Assembly: GCA_963780135.1 (NCBI GenBank)
Contig: CAWAAR010000003.1
Coordinates: forward strand, 2,790,001-2,854,000
DNA from: Clostridium_AM sp963780135
Lineage (GTDB): Bacteria > Bacillota > Clostridia > Clostridiales > Clostridiaceae
DNA length: 64,000 nt
Direction: 5' to 3'
A program made the translations under genes and the position numbers. Positions within the stretch are counted from its first letter, which is position 1. Each line of letters opens with the position of its first letter. A model generated the notes under the pieces. That model saw only the letters and a program-made list of their open reading frames with translations. It was not told the origin of the DNA and did no database searches. Below, piece by piece: positions 44,159 to 53,361 of this stretch.

Positions 44159-45031
44159 ATGGAATATGAAGTTAAATTTAAATGTATATCTGATAACTTG
44201 GAAGAGATACCAGAGGAAGTAACGAAAGTTGCAGGGACGACTTTACAAGAAGCACATATGAAAGGTGAACTTATGGCAGCTCTTTCAAAAGCACTTAAGG
44301 AATATCATAAGGATAATATTTCTATGGTACCTTTTTGTATGACTGTGGAAGCAGAAGCTCTAGGTGCAGATATAAAAATGGGCAATGAAAAAATTGGGCC
44401 AAGAGTTGGAAAATATGTCTTTGAAAGTATTGAGGAATTAAAAGATTTAAAAGAAATAGATTTAACTAAAAAAAGAATAAGTGAAGTTTTAAAATCAGTA
44501 GAAATTTTAAATAAGCAGGGTGAAACTGTGGCTTTGAGTGTGCAAGGACCCTTTACTATAATGAGCACACTTATTGATCCAAGGATTTTCTATAGAGCTA
44601 TAAGAAAAGATAAAGCTTCAGTGGAAACTTTTATGACAGTAATTCAAGATGGCATTGTTAAGTACATTGAAGAAGGAGTAAAAAGAGGCGCAAAAATAAT
44701 ATCCTTTGGAGATTCAACTGGTACTTTGGATATTGTAGGACCTAAAGTATATAAAGAATTTAGTGGACGATATACTTACAATGTACTTAAAAGAGTAGAA
44801 GATAAACTAGGAAATTCTATATTGCATTTATGTGGAATAACTTCTGTTGCGCTAGATAAAGGGGAGTTTGTAAAATCCACACCTATAGAATTAGAAGAAA
44901 ATATAACTTATGGACAAGCAATTAATAAAATTATGAAAGAAAGAAAAGATGTAAAAATAATAGGGCATTACTGTTTGAAAAAAACACCAATTAAAATGAA
45001 AAAGCCAGTGATTTGGAAAATAGAATTATAG
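44159..45031 (+). CDS. UroD-fold corrinoid methyltransferase, short form
   Basis: A 290-aa protein of the uroporphyrinogen decarboxylase / MtaA superfamily. FCMTVEAEALGADI near residue 60 is shared with the gene at 46923, and GDSTGTLDIVGPKVYKEF is typical of MtaA-type methyltransferases. The probable zinc ligands are in LHLCG (about 221) and GHYCLKKTP (about 268). The protein lacks about 50 residues relative to the other two homologues, at both the N-terminus and the C-terminus. It probably moves a methyl group to or from the corrinoid protein encoded next. AGGAGGGG precedes the ATG. Confidence 0.75.
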   Translation: MEYEVKFKCISDNLEEIPEEVTKVAGTTLQEAHMKGELMAALSKALKEYHKDNISMVPFCMTVEAEALGADIKMGNEKIGPRVGKYVFESIEELKDLKEIDLTKKRISEVLKSVEILNKQGETVALSVQGPFTIMSTLIDPRIFYRAIRKDKASVETFMTVIQDGIVKYIEEGVKRGAKIISFGDSTGTLDIVGPKVYKEFSGRYTYNVLKRVEDKLGNSILHLCGITSVALDKGEFVKSTPIELEENITYGQAINKIMKERKDVKIIGHYCLKKTPIKMKKPVIWKIEL

Positions 45032-45131
45032 TATGTTGAAAAATGAATTATATATTGATTAGTTATTTATTTGAATATGCTTAAAGGGAGATTAAAACTC
45101 CATAATATAATTTTGAAAGGAAGAGGAAAAT

Positions 45132-45824
45132 ATGAAAGATGAATTAATTAAAAAATTATCAGATGCAGTAGTTGATATGGATGAGGATGAAACTGTAGAA
45201 ATCTCAAAAAAATGCGTAGAAGATGATATAAATGCTTATGAAGCTATAGATAAGGGATTAGCCAGTGGCATGAATAGAGCAGGTGAACTTTATGAAGAAG
45301 GCGAATATTATATTCCAGAATTATTAATGTGTTCAGATGCTATGTATGCAGGACTTGATGTATTAAAACCTCATTTGAAAAAAGATGAAAGTAAAGTTAA
45401 AAATAAGGTAGTAATAGGAGTAGTTCAAGGGGATACTCATGATATAGGAAAAAATTTAGTTAGAATAATGATGGAAACAGAGGGTTTTGAAGTAATAGAT
45501 CTTGGAAGGGATGTACCTCCAATAGATTTTGTTGAAAAGGCTAAGGAAGTGGGTGCTTCTATAATAGTATTATCAACGCTTATGACTACAACTATGGAAG
45601 GAATGGCTGAAGTTGTAAACATATTAAAATCACAGGGATTGAAAGATAAAATAAAAGTTATGATAGGTGGAGGGCCTATATCTCAAAGTTTTGCAGATAA
45701 AATAGAAGCTGATGGATATACTACAGATGCTTCAAAAGCTGCCAAGTTTGCAAAAACATTAGCAAGTAAAATGGAAAATAATGATTTAAAGGTATCAAAT
45801 AGTAAACTAGTACAGGGGGCGTAA
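45132..45824 (+). CDS. Methyltransferase corrinoid-binding protein (MtaC/MtbC type)
   Basis: A 230-aa protein. Residues about 1-85 are the helical cap domain, and about 90-215 the Rossmann-like B12 domain. The cobalt-ligating His is in GDTHDIGKN (about 103), followed by VIDLGRDVPPIDFV, the STLMTTTM loop and a GGGPISQSFADKIEADGY tail that encloses the dimethylbenzimidazole tail of the cofactor. It carries the methyl group between the two kinds of methyltransferase. It starts after a 100-base spacer with GAAAGGAAGAGG and is followed after three bases by the next methyltransferase gene. Confidence 0.93.
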   Translation: MKDELIKKLSDAVVDMDEDETVEISKKCVEDDINAYEAIDKGLASGMNRAGELYEEGEYYIPELLMCSDAMYAGLDVLKPHLKKDESKVKNKVVIGVVQGDTHDIGKNLVRIMMETEGFEVIDLGRDVPPIDFVEKAKEVGASIIVLSTLMTTTMEGMAEVVNILKSQGLKDKIKVMIGGGPISQSFADKIEADGYTTDASKAAKFAKTLASKMENNDLKVSNSKLVQGA

Positions 45825-45827
45825 AAT

Positions 45828-46907
45828 ATGAAAGATCAAATGACTCCTATGGAAAGAGCTGCTGCTCTAGGCAGAGGAGAGTCTGTGGATAGGCTGCCTT
45901 GTAATCCTAACATAGCTAATGGGGTAGCACGTATTTATGGCTGTAAAATTTCAGATTTCAATACTAGCGCGAAAACTATAGCTGAGGCTCAAATATCTGC
46001 TTATAGAAGATTTAAAATGGATGGGGTTAGGGTTTTTACTGACCTTTATGTTTGGGCAGAGGCCATGGGAACTAAAGTTATATTCCCAGAGGATAATACA
46101 GCAGATCTTTTAGAACCTGCTATAAAAGATATAAAAGATATTGATAAAATAAAAATAGCTAATCCATACAAAGATGGAAGACTTCCAGTATTTGTAGAAG
46201 CTATGAAATACTTAGCAGATTCTTTAGGAAAAGAAGTCCCTTGCTCTGGAGGCATTGTAGGTCCATTTTCTAATGCTTTTTTTCTTGTAGGAATTGAGAA
46301 AATGACAAAATTATTTTTTAAAAATCCGGAAGCAGTACACAAGCTTTGTGAAATTTCACTTCAAACTTGTATAGAGTATGCTAAAGTTATAATAGATACA
46401 GGTCTTTCACCTACGATTTCAGAACCTTTAGCTTCTTGTACAATAATAAGTCCTAAACATTTTAGAATATTTTGTCTTCCTTATTTAAGAAGACTTATAG
46501 AATTTATTAATTCCAAGGGTAAAATGACAGTGCTTCATATATGCGGTAAAACAGAAAAAATATGGCCGGATATAGGTGAAATGGCTTCTATTGGAGTAGG
46601 TGGCTTTAGTATGGATAATGTAGTAAGTCTTTCAGAATGTAAGAAAACCATAGGAGACAAGATGAAAATGATAGGTAACGTAGATCCATCTAATGTTATG
46701 TATGCAGGTACAAGAAATGAAGTTAGAAATGCTGTGATAAACAGTGTTATGGAAGGTTATGATAGTCCTAAAGGATATGTTATTATGTCAGGGTGTAGTC
46801 TTCCTGTGGAAACACCTTTAGAAAATATACAAACTATGATGGATACTGCTAGAGAAATTGGATATCCAGTGGATAAGGAAAAATTAGAAAAAATGATTAT
46901 AAAGTAA
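45828..46907 (+). CDS. UroD-fold methyltransferase A
   Basis: A 359-aa member of the uroporphyrinogen decarboxylase superfamily. Probable zinc ligands are in LHICGKTEK (about 238) and SGCSLPVETP (about 323). The N-terminus MTPMERAAALGRGESVDRLPCNPN is typical of the methyltransferase branch rather than of haem UroD. It may take a methyl group from an unknown donor and give it to the corrinoid protein encoded just upstream. No MttB/MtgB-type or MtaB-type substrate methyltransferase is in the operon, so one of the UroD-fold proteins must fill that role, as in some O-demethylase systems. Confidence 0.82.
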   Translation: MKDQMTPMERAAALGRGESVDRLPCNPNIANGVARIYGCKISDFNTSAKTIAEAQISAYRRFKMDGVRVFTDLYVWAEAMGTKVIFPEDNTADLLEPAIKDIKDIDKIKIANPYKDGRLPVFVEAMKYLADSLGKEVPCSGGIVGPFSNAFFLVGIEKMTKLFFKNPEAVHKLCEISLQTCIEYAKVIIDTGLSPTISEPLASCTIISPKHFRIFCLPYLRRLIEFINSKGKMTVLHICGKTEKIWPDIGEMASIGVGGFSMDNVVSLSECKKTIGDKMKMIGNVDPSNVMYAGTRNEVRNAVINSVMEGYDSPKGYVIMSGCSLPVETPLENIQTMMDTAREIGYPVDKEKLEKMIIK

Positions 46908-46922
46908 AGGACGTGATAGTAA

Positions 46923-47939
46923 TTGTTAACACCAAAAGATAGATTATTCGCATCTCTTAAAAGAGAAACAGTAGATAGGCCACCTTGTATATGTCCTGGT
47001 GGTATGATGAATATGATAATAGAAGAGGTAATGGATTTAACAGGATGTAAATGGCCAGAGGCACATATTGATGCTAAAATAATGGCAGATTTAGCAGCAG
47101 GTGTTTATGAAAACGGCGGTTTCGAAAATGTTGGTGTACCTTTCTGCATGACTATAGAAGCAGAAGCTATGGGAGCAGAAGTTTTTTTAGGAACAAAAAT
47201 AAATGAACCTAGGGTTACAGATTATATAATAGATTCTGTTACTCAGTGGAAAAATTTAAAAAACATAAATGTAAATGAAGGACGAGCTAAAGTAGTATTG
47301 GATGCTATTAAAATATTAAAAGAAAAAGATTTAGATGTACCAGTAATAGCTAATTTAACTGGGCCTGTAAGTACAGCATCTTCTCTTATGGAACCTACAA
47401 TTTATTATAAAGAACTTATTAGAAATCCAAAAGAATCTCATGAAATGATGGAATTTGTAACAGATAATCTTATAGCTTTTGGAAAGGCACAGCTAATAGC
47501 TGGAGCTCAGATACTTACTATATCAGATCCAAGTGGTACAGGAGAAATACTTGGACCTAAGGCTTTTAGAGAATATGCAGTTCCTTATTTAAACAAAATA
47601 ATAGATGCGTTAGAACCTTTTGCTAAGGGAGGAACTATAATTCATATATGTGGAAGATTAAAAAGCATATATAAAGAATTGAATGAACTTCATAGTGATG
47701 CTATAAGTTTTGATTCTATAACCAGTGCAAAACAAGTATGCGAAAATGTTAAAAACAAGGCTATAATGGGAAATGTAAGTACCTTTGCACTTCAAAATAG
47801 TTATGAAGAGGACATAGAGAATATGTCAAATAATTGTATGCAAGCTGGTGTAAATATTCTATCACCTGCTTGTGGTATTGGAACTAAAACACCACTTAAA
47901 AACATACAGGCGATGATTAAAGCAGTTAAAGGAGATTAA
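46923..47939 (+). CDS. UroD-fold methyltransferase B
   Basis: A 338-aa homologue of the genes at 44159 and 45828. It has KDRLFASLKRETVDRPPC at the N-terminus, FCMTIEAEAMGAEV near 75, SDPSGTGEILGPKAFREY near 200, and probable zinc ligands in IIHICGRLK (about 242) and SPACGIGTKTP (about 317). It is the closest in layout to MtaA. It probably passes the methyl group from the corrinoid to a C1 carrier such as tetrahydrofolate, because bacteria of this type lack coenzyme M; this is inference. The start is TTG with AAAGGA upstream. A strong terminator follows. Confidence 0.82.
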   Translation: MLTPKDRLFASLKRETVDRPPCICPGGMMNMIIEEVMDLTGCKWPEAHIDAKIMADLAAGVYENGGFENVGVPFCMTIEAEAMGAEVFLGTKINEPRVTDYIIDSVTQWKNLKNINVNEGRAKVVLDAIKILKEKDLDVPVIANLTGPVSTASSLMEPTIYYKELIRNPKESHEMMEFVTDNLIAFGKAQLIAGAQILTISDPSGTGEILGPKAFREYAVPYLNKIIDALEPFAKGGTIIHICGRLKSIYKELNELHSDAISFDSITSAKQVCENVKNKAIMGNVSTFALQNSYEEDIENMSNNCMQAGVNILSPACGIGTKTPLKNIQAMIKAVKGD

Positions 47940-47960
47940 AAAGGTAGTTTTTTAAGGTCA

Positions 47961-48010
47961 AATTAAGGGGATGTTGAACTAATTAATTAGTGCAACACCC
48001 CCTTAATTTT
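47961..48010 (+). terminator. Intrinsic terminator after the corrinoid operon
   Basis: AATTAAGGGG at 47961-47970 and TGTTG pair with CAACA and CCCTTAATT at 47993-48008, followed by a short T-run. Confidence 0.85.
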
Positions 48011-48071
48011 GCAAGTAGATTATTAAGTTATATAAGTGAATTTTGTTACAGCGTGAAAATTACTTTATGAT

Positions 48072-48929
48072 TTATTTATATGAAGGTTCTGCATGAATTA
48101 ATACGTAAGATTTAGGAAATGATGTCTTTAATTCAATTTCTACTTTATTACATAAATCATGTGCTTCTATTAATGAAAAATTTCTATTGATTTTCAAATG
48201 AATATCTATTTGTTTGTGTTCTCCGCATTGTCGTGTTCTAAGTCTGTGATAACCTGCAATATCTCTGTGAGATTTGATAACTCTTATGATTTTTCCTATA
48301 TCTTCATCAGAAAGTTTACTGTCTACCAAATCCTTCAGAGATTTTTTTGTTAAATCTATAGAGGTTTTAATAATCAAGAAACCTACTAATACAGCTGCAA
48401 TAGGATCTAGTATTGAAAGTCCTGTAACTTTTACAAGTAAAAGTCCTAGGAATACGCCTAAAGCTGTAATTACATCAGTTAATAAATGAAAAGCATCTGC
48501 TTCTAGTGCAATGGAATTTGTTTTTTTTGATGTTTTCATAAGGATGTAAGATATTACAAAATTAATAGCAGAAGATATTAGCATAACTACTAAACCAAGA
48601 CCTACACCTGTAATAGTAGATCCATAAACTATTTTTTTTAATGCTTCAAAAATAATTAAAGCGGCTGCAAAAAATATAAGAATTGCTTCTGCAAAACCAG
48701 AAACATTTTCATATTTACCATGTCCAAAAGGATGATCTTCATCTTCAGCCATAGAAGCTTTTTTTATAGAAAAAAATGCTATAAAACTAGCTAGTAAATC
48801 TATAGAAGAGTGAATGGCTTCAGACATAACACTTATAGAACCTATAGATATAGCAGCTATAAGCTTAAATATTATAAGGGTTGAATTTGACATTATAGAT
48901 AAAAAAGCTGCTTTTTCTTTATTCATCAT
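48072..48929 (-). CDS. Cation diffusion facilitator family transporter
   Basis: A 285-aa protein with six hydrophobic segments and a C-terminal cytoplasmic domain. Metal-site residues are in SEAIHSSIDLLASF (TM2, His and Asp) and EADAFHLLTDVITALG (TM5, HxxxD). The loop DEDHPFGHGKYENVSGFAEA is the CDF signature. The family exports Zn, Fe, Mn or Co in exchange for protons; the site here does not decide the metal. GGAGG is four bases from the first ATG and seven from the second, so translation may start at either. It faces the corrinoid operon. Confidence 0.92.
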   Translation of the reverse strand: MMNKEKAAFLSIMSNSTLIIFKLIAAISIGSISVMSEAIHSSIDLLASFIAFFSIKKASMAEDEDHPFGHGKYENVSGFAEAILIFFAAALIIFEALKKIVYGSTITGVGLGLVVMLISSAINFVISYILMKTSKKTNSIALEADAFHLLTDVITALGVFLGLLLVKVTGLSILDPIAAVLVGFLIIKTSIDLTKKSLKDLVDSKLSDEDIGKIIRVIKSHRDIAGYHRLRTRQCGEHKQIDIHLKINRNFSLIEAHDLCNKVEIELKTSFPKSYVLIHAEPSYK

Positions 48930-49376
48930 TTAGCCTCCTGTTTCCTATTTACATATGCATTAAGTGCTTTTAAATAAAACATATAAGTATACTAAACTAT
49001 TAGATTTCTTATTGATATACAATTTTTTCAAATAACTTATAGCTAAAATATATGAAAATAAGAAATCACTTGATTATATAATATATGCATGGGTGATAAG
49101 AATGCTACAATGTAGAAGGACAGTGCTTTGGCAAAAAATATTAGTATAAATGATACTATATGTTATAATTAAATTGCGTTTTAAATTATAACTAACAACT
49201 GTTACTTAGTATATAAGCTTACTGTTTGAATACAAGTGACTTGATGTTATAGATTTGATGATGTATTATTGTGCTTAGAAATAAAAATTAAAGATCGATA
49301 TTTGAATATTTTAATTCATAGAGGATAGTATTATCGTTAAAGAATAAAAAAATAAATTCAGGAGGTTTGGCTTTCA
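48930..49376. other. Divergent intergenic region
   Basis: Separates the CDF gene and recQ. An extended -10 (TGTTATAAT) lies at 49161-49169, about 210 bases before recQ, with no good -35. No gene or strong hairpin was seen. Confidence 0.35.
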
Positions 49377-51509
49377 ATGCTTGAAGAGGCTAAGATTTTA
49401 TTAAAAAAATATTATGGATATGATAGTTTTAGAGAAGGACAAGAAAAAGTAATACAGAGCATACTAGAAGGGAAGGATACCTTTGCTATAATGCCTACTG
49501 GAGCAGGTAAATCAATATGTTATCAGATACCTGCACTTTTAATGAAGGGAATAACAATTGTAATATCTCCTTTAATATCTCTTATGAAGGATCAAGTGGA
49601 TGCTCTTAATGATATAGGAGTAAAAGCAACGTTTATAAATAGTTCATTGGATCAATATGAAGTACAAGAAAGAGTATTAATGGCAGTAAGTGGATATACA
49701 AAACTTTTGTATGTGGCACCAGAAAGATTGGAATCAGAAAGTTTTTGTGCATTATTAAAAACACTTAACATATCCATGATTGCTATAGATGAATGCCATT
49801 GTGTTTCACAATGGGGACATGACTTTAGACCAAGCTACAGATCTATTGCGCCTTTAATAAAAAAATTAGAGGGCAGACCTATAGTTTCAGCTTTCACAGC
49901 TACAGCTACTACTGAGGTTAAGGAAGATGTAGTAAAACTTTTAGAACTTAAAAAGTCTAATGTATATACTACTGGCTTTGATAGAAAAAATCTATCTTTT
50001 TCTGTTATTAGAGGAGAAAATAAAAAAGATTATCTATTAAAATATTTAGCAAATAATAAAGATCAAGTTGGAATAATTTATGCAGGCACCAGAAAAGAAG
50101 TGGATAATATTTATGAGGGACTAACAAAAAAGGGATATTCCGTGGGCAAATATCATGCAGGTATGAATGATTCAGCTAGAACAAAAGCACAAGAGGATTT
50201 TTTATATGATAATGTGAATATAATTGTGGCTACTAATGCCTTTGGAATGGGCATTGATAAATCAAATGTAAGATATGTTATACATTACTGCATACCTAAA
50301 AATATGGAAGCTTATTATCAAGAAGCAGGTCGTGCTGGAAGAGATGGAGAGCCTAGTGAATGTATTTTATTATTTGGAGCACAAGACATTATTTTACAAA
50401 AATTTCTTATAGAACAAAGTATATTTTCAGAAGAAAGAAGAATTAATGAATATAGAAGGCTTCAAGATGTGGTGGATTATTGTCACACAACTAAATGTCT
50501 TAGAAAGTTCATATTAGAGTACTTTGGAGAAACCAATGTACCTGATTCTTGTGATAACTGTAGTGTGTGTAAGGATGAAACAGAACTTACAGATATAACT
50601 ATAGATGCTCAGAAAATATTTTCCTGTATAGCACGTATGAAACAGAAATTTGGAACAGTTTTAGTGTCACAGGTACTTAGAGGTTCAAAGGATAAGAAAG
50701 TATTAGAGTTTGGATTTAACAAACTTTCTACTTATGGCATAATGAAAAATTACACTGTAAAAGAAATAAAGGATTTAGTAAATGTACTTATAGCAGATGA
50801 ATATTTGTGTCTTACAGAAAGTCAGTTTCCAGTAGTGAGGCTTAAAGAAAAAGCTGTAAAAGTACTTAAAGGTGAAGAAAATGTGTTTCAAAAGATACAT
50901 AAGGCTAAGAAAAAGGTTGTGGATGAAAGTTCTCTTTTCTTATTGCTTAAATCTACTAGAAAAGCTATATCCGAAAGAGAGGCAGTGCCTCCTTATATAA
51001 TTTTTGCAGATGCTACCTTAAGAGAAATGAGCGAAAAACTTCCTGAAAATGATAAAGAATTCCTTAATATTAAAGGTGTTGGAGAATCAAAGCTCCAAAA
51101 ATATGGAGAAGAATTCCTGCAAACTATAAAAGCTTATTTAGAAGAACATCCTTCTGAAGGACATAAGTCAGAAGAAGCTTTAGAGAAACCTATAGGAGAA
51201 GCAGATACTAAGATACCAAGCCATGTTATAACTTTAAATATGTATAAAGAAGGTAAGTCCTTAGAAGAAATAAGCAAGGAAAGAAATTTGAAGATTATTA
51301 CTATTGAGGATCATATAATGAGATGTTCACTAGAAGGAATGGATGTAAATTTAGATTTGTTTATACCAGATAAATATGAAGAATGTATTTTTGAAGCTAT
51401 TAAAAAAGTAGGTGCTGCAAGTTTAAAATCTATAAAAGAAATAGTACCTGAAGAAGTAAGTTATACTACTATAAAAGCAGTTTTGTGTAAACATCAAAAC
51501 TCTGCATAA
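49377..51509 (+). CDS. recQ: ATP-dependent DNA helicase RecQ
   Basis: A 710-aa protein with helicase motifs 0 (YGYDSFREGQ), I (PTGAGKS), II (DECHCVSQWGHDFRPSY, including the aromatic-rich loop), III (FTATAT) and VI (QEAGRAGRDG). The RQC zinc site uses CLRKFILEYFGE and CDNCSVC. A winged helix, an HRDC domain (about 525-590) and a C-terminal HTH_40-like segment (ITLNMYKEGKSLEEISKERN) follow, so the full domain set is present. It unwinds DNA 3' to 5' in recombination and fork repair. AGGAGG lies a little further than usual (about 12 bases) from the ATG. A strong terminator follows. Confidence 0.95.
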   Translation: MLEEAKILLKKYYGYDSFREGQEKVIQSILEGKDTFAIMPTGAGKSICYQIPALLMKGITIVISPLISLMKDQVDALNDIGVKATFINSSLDQYEVQERVLMAVSGYTKLLYVAPERLESESFCALLKTLNISMIAIDECHCVSQWGHDFRPSYRSIAPLIKKLEGRPIVSAFTATATTEVKEDVVKLLELKKSNVYTTGFDRKNLSFSVIRGENKKDYLLKYLANNKDQVGIIYAGTRKEVDNIYEGLTKKGYSVGKYHAGMNDSARTKAQEDFLYDNVNIIVATNAFGMGIDKSNVRYVIHYCIPKNMEAYYQEAGRAGRDGEPSECILLFGAQDIILQKFLIEQSIFSEERRINEYRRLQDVVDYCHTTKCLRKFILEYFGETNVPDSCDNCSVCKDETELTDITIDAQKIFSCIARMKQKFGTVLVSQVLRGSKDKKVLEFGFNKLSTYGIMKNYTVKEIKDLVNVLIADEYLCLTESQFPVVRLKEKAVKVLKGEENVFQKIHKAKKKVVDESSLFLLLKSTRKAISEREAVPPYIIFADATLREMSEKLPENDKEFLNIKGVGESKLQKYGEEFLQTIKAYLEEHPSEGHKSEEALEKPIGEADTKIPSHVITLNMYKEGKSLEEISKERNLKIITIEDHIMRCSLEGMDVNLDLFIPDKYEECIFEAIKKVGAASLKSIKEIVPEEVSYTTIKAVLCKHQNSA

Positions 51510-51519
51510 TTAAACATTT

Positions 51520-51566
51520 AATGCGTTGATAAAGAAGCTAGAAATTCTTAAATCAACGCATTTTCT
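51520..51566 (+). terminator. Intrinsic terminator after recQ
   Basis: An exact 11-bp stem pairs 51520-51530 with 51552-51562, followed by a T-rich end. Confidence 0.8.
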
Positions 51567-51751
51567 AGTTGATGTTTAGAGAAAGAACAAGTCCATTCTC
51601 TTTAAGTTTATTAAATTTTTTTTCCTCGTGCTAATCATGTCCAACCCTTTTAAATTCATAAGCTAGGTAGCTGCCTATTGTAAAATTCTCACTAAGTAAG
51701 ATTCATTGATTGAGAAACGTTTATATTATTAGAAGGAGATGATGCTCTATA

Positions 51752-51892
51752 TTGAGAAGATTTGAGGAAGATAAAGAATTTTTAAATTGTATGGCAGAAA
51801 AAAGAATACTTCGAAAGGATACTTCAATACTTTATACAATTTCACCTTATGAAGGTAAAAGCTATAGAGCTTTTGTTTTATCTAATATGTGA
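51752..51892 (+). pseudogene. Short coding remnant
   Basis: A 46-codon frame from a TTG reads RRFEEDKEFLNCMAEKR, then TISPYEGKSYRAFVLSNM and stops. AAGGAG lies 13 bases upstream. It is not recognised. With the following AraC-like fragment it may be what is left of one regulator gene. The sequence from 51567 to 51751 shows nothing I can support. Confidence 0.25.
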
Positions 51893-51914
51893 TATGGATT
51901 ATAACAAAAATTAA

Positions 51915-52128
51915 GCTGTTTATTTTTCTAAAAGTTCTGTAGAAAAAATTAAAAAAGCAAGGAGAATTATTATAGATAACATAGATAAACATATTACGAT
52001 TAAAGAAATTTCAAAAATAGTTAATATGAATTCAACAGATTTAGAAAAAGGTTTTAAGAGCATATAAGGGGACAGTATTTTTGCATACAGTAGAAACTAC
52101 AAAATGAAAAAAGTTTATATGCAAAAAC
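51915..52128 (+). pseudogene. AraC-family regulator remnant with in-frame stop
   Basis: The frame reads KKARRIIIDNIDKHITIKEI, then SKIVNMNSTDLEKGFKSI, a TAA at 52065, then GDSIFAYSRNYKMKK. This aligns with the first helix-turn-helix of the intact AraC gene at 52336 (IQNISRNLTIKQLSEKYNI, FRAMYGKSISKYIKEYRM). The TAA falls where a Tyr codon (TAT) would be. The sensor domain and the second helix-turn-helix are missing. It is a truncated regulator. Confidence 0.6.
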
Positions 52129-52180
52129 AAAAGCCGTGTATAAATAGGGAAAGAAACTTCCTTATATATATGGCTTTTAT
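52129..52180 (+). terminator. Terminator after the AraC remnant
   Basis: AAAAGCC at 52129-52135 pairs with GGCTTTT at 52172-52178, and the stem continues inward with G-T pairs. Confidence 0.7.
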
Positions 52181-52254
52181 TCCGCGGTTGTTTTTATTAT
52201 TGTTTTGGAGCTAAATATGCTATTTTGGATTTGTAATAAAAAAAAGAAGTGTAG

Positions 52255-52295
52255 TATAATTTAATATAGTTAGTTTTAACTAACTATATTAAATT
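52255..52295 (+). promoter_or_regulatory. Operator-like dyad over a -10 box, site 1
   Basis: TATAAT at 52255-52260 overlaps a dyad spanning 52258-52295 (one mismatch pair at the centre). The core is ATAGTTAG-N6-CTAACTAT. TTTTGGA occurs upstream at 52203 and 52223. The T-run after the dyad means that a terminator role cannot be excluded. It precedes the AraC gene at 52336. Confidence 0.6.
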
Positions 52296-52335
52296 TTTTA
52301 AAATATTATAGCATTAGAGGTGAATTAATTTAAAA

Positions 52336-53283
52336 ATGAATACTAAAGAATATGATAATACTTGTATCTATGAAGTTTTTCCAGGAATCGTACTTTGTTA
52401 TGAAGAGGTTGAGAGAAAAGATTTATCAAGATTAATTAGAGAAAGAAGCTTACCTGAAAAAGAAGATGAAATGATTGAAATTAGTTATTGTCATGAGGGA
52501 CAAATTGAATGTGAGTTTGAAGGAGGTATATGTGTATATATGGGTAGTGGAGACCTATATGCAGGGCTTGTGAAAAAATATCCTCAAGTTAATACGTCTC
52601 CAGTAATAAAGTATAGAGGAATATCAATATATCTTTATGTTGATAAACTTACCAAATGTATGCCAGAAATTCTAAAAGATGCTTTTATTGATATAAACAC
52701 TTTTCAAAAACAATTATTTCCATCAGAAAAACATTTTATAAAGGTTGGAAAATGCATTAGTTGGGTTGGAGGAAAAATAGAGAGAATTTTTTTAGATTTA
52801 TATAATTTGCCTAATTTACAAAAGAATGTTGAGAATAGCTATTTTAAAATCAAAATTTTAGAACTTATATTACTTTTAAATGAGGAATGCTCTAATCAAA
52901 ATGAAAGTAAAAGCAAATATTATTTAAAATCTCAAACTGAAATTGTAAAAAAAGTTCATGATGAACTAATACAAAATATATCTAGGAATCTTACCATTAA
53001 ACAATTATCAGAAAAATATAACATAAGTGAATCAGCATTAAAAAATTGTTTTAGGGCTATGTATGGCAAAAGTATTTCAAAATATATAAAGGAGTATCGA
53101 ATGGAATATGCTGCAACAATGCTTCGTAAAACTGGTGAAACTGTTATGAATATATCAGCTGATGTTGGATATGAAAATCAAAGTAAATTTGCAGCAGCTT
53201 TTAAGGAAGTCATTGGAGTAAATCCAATAGAATATAGGAAGGGAGATATGATGATATATCAAAATAAGAGTGTGAGAAGATAA
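52336..53283 (+). CDS. AraC-family transcriptional regulator, module 1
   Basis: A 315-aa protein. The N-terminal 200 residues form a sensor domain I do not recognise, with EISYCHEGQIECEFEGG and a GSGDLYAG motif shared with the second AraC here. The C-terminal 105 residues are a double helix-turn-helix: LTIKQLSEKYNISESALKNCF and TVMNISADVGYENQSKFAAAFKEVIGVNPIEYRKG. Regulators of this group, like YbtA, often control adjacent paired ABC exporters or siderophore importers. A GAGGTG site lies about 14 bases before the ATG, and an in-frame TAA just upstream excludes a longer start. The ABC pair follows after 78 bases. Confidence 0.88.
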   Translation: MNTKEYDNTCIYEVFPGIVLCYEEVERKDLSRLIRERSLPEKEDEMIEISYCHEGQIECEFEGGICVYMGSGDLYAGLVKKYPQVNTSPVIKYRGISIYLYVDKLTKCMPEILKDAFIDINTFQKQLFPSEKHFIKVGKCISWVGGKIERIFLDLYNLPNLQKNVENSYFKIKILELILLLNEECSNQNESKSKYYLKSQTEIVKKVHDELIQNISRNLTIKQLSEKYNISESALKNCFRAMYGKSISKYIKEYRMEYAATMLRKTGETVMNISADVGYENQSKFAAAFKEVIGVNPIEYRKGDMMIYQNKSVRR

Positions 53284-53361
53284 TAAAATATTGCATCAAT
53301 AAATATTATAAAAAAAGGTATATATCATTGATATAGGTTTTATGAAAGGAGAGGATTTTAA

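Noticed and set aside
51590..51720. Minus-strand stretch reading ENFTIGSYLAYEFKRVGHD
   Set aside because: Too short, with no start or ribosome site and no recognisable family.
52258..52295. Dyad 1 as a plain intrinsic terminator
   Set aside because: A T-run does follow, but the same core with the same spacing occurs at site 3 without a T-run and always beside a TATAAT, so a regulatory role is more likely. Both roles are possible.
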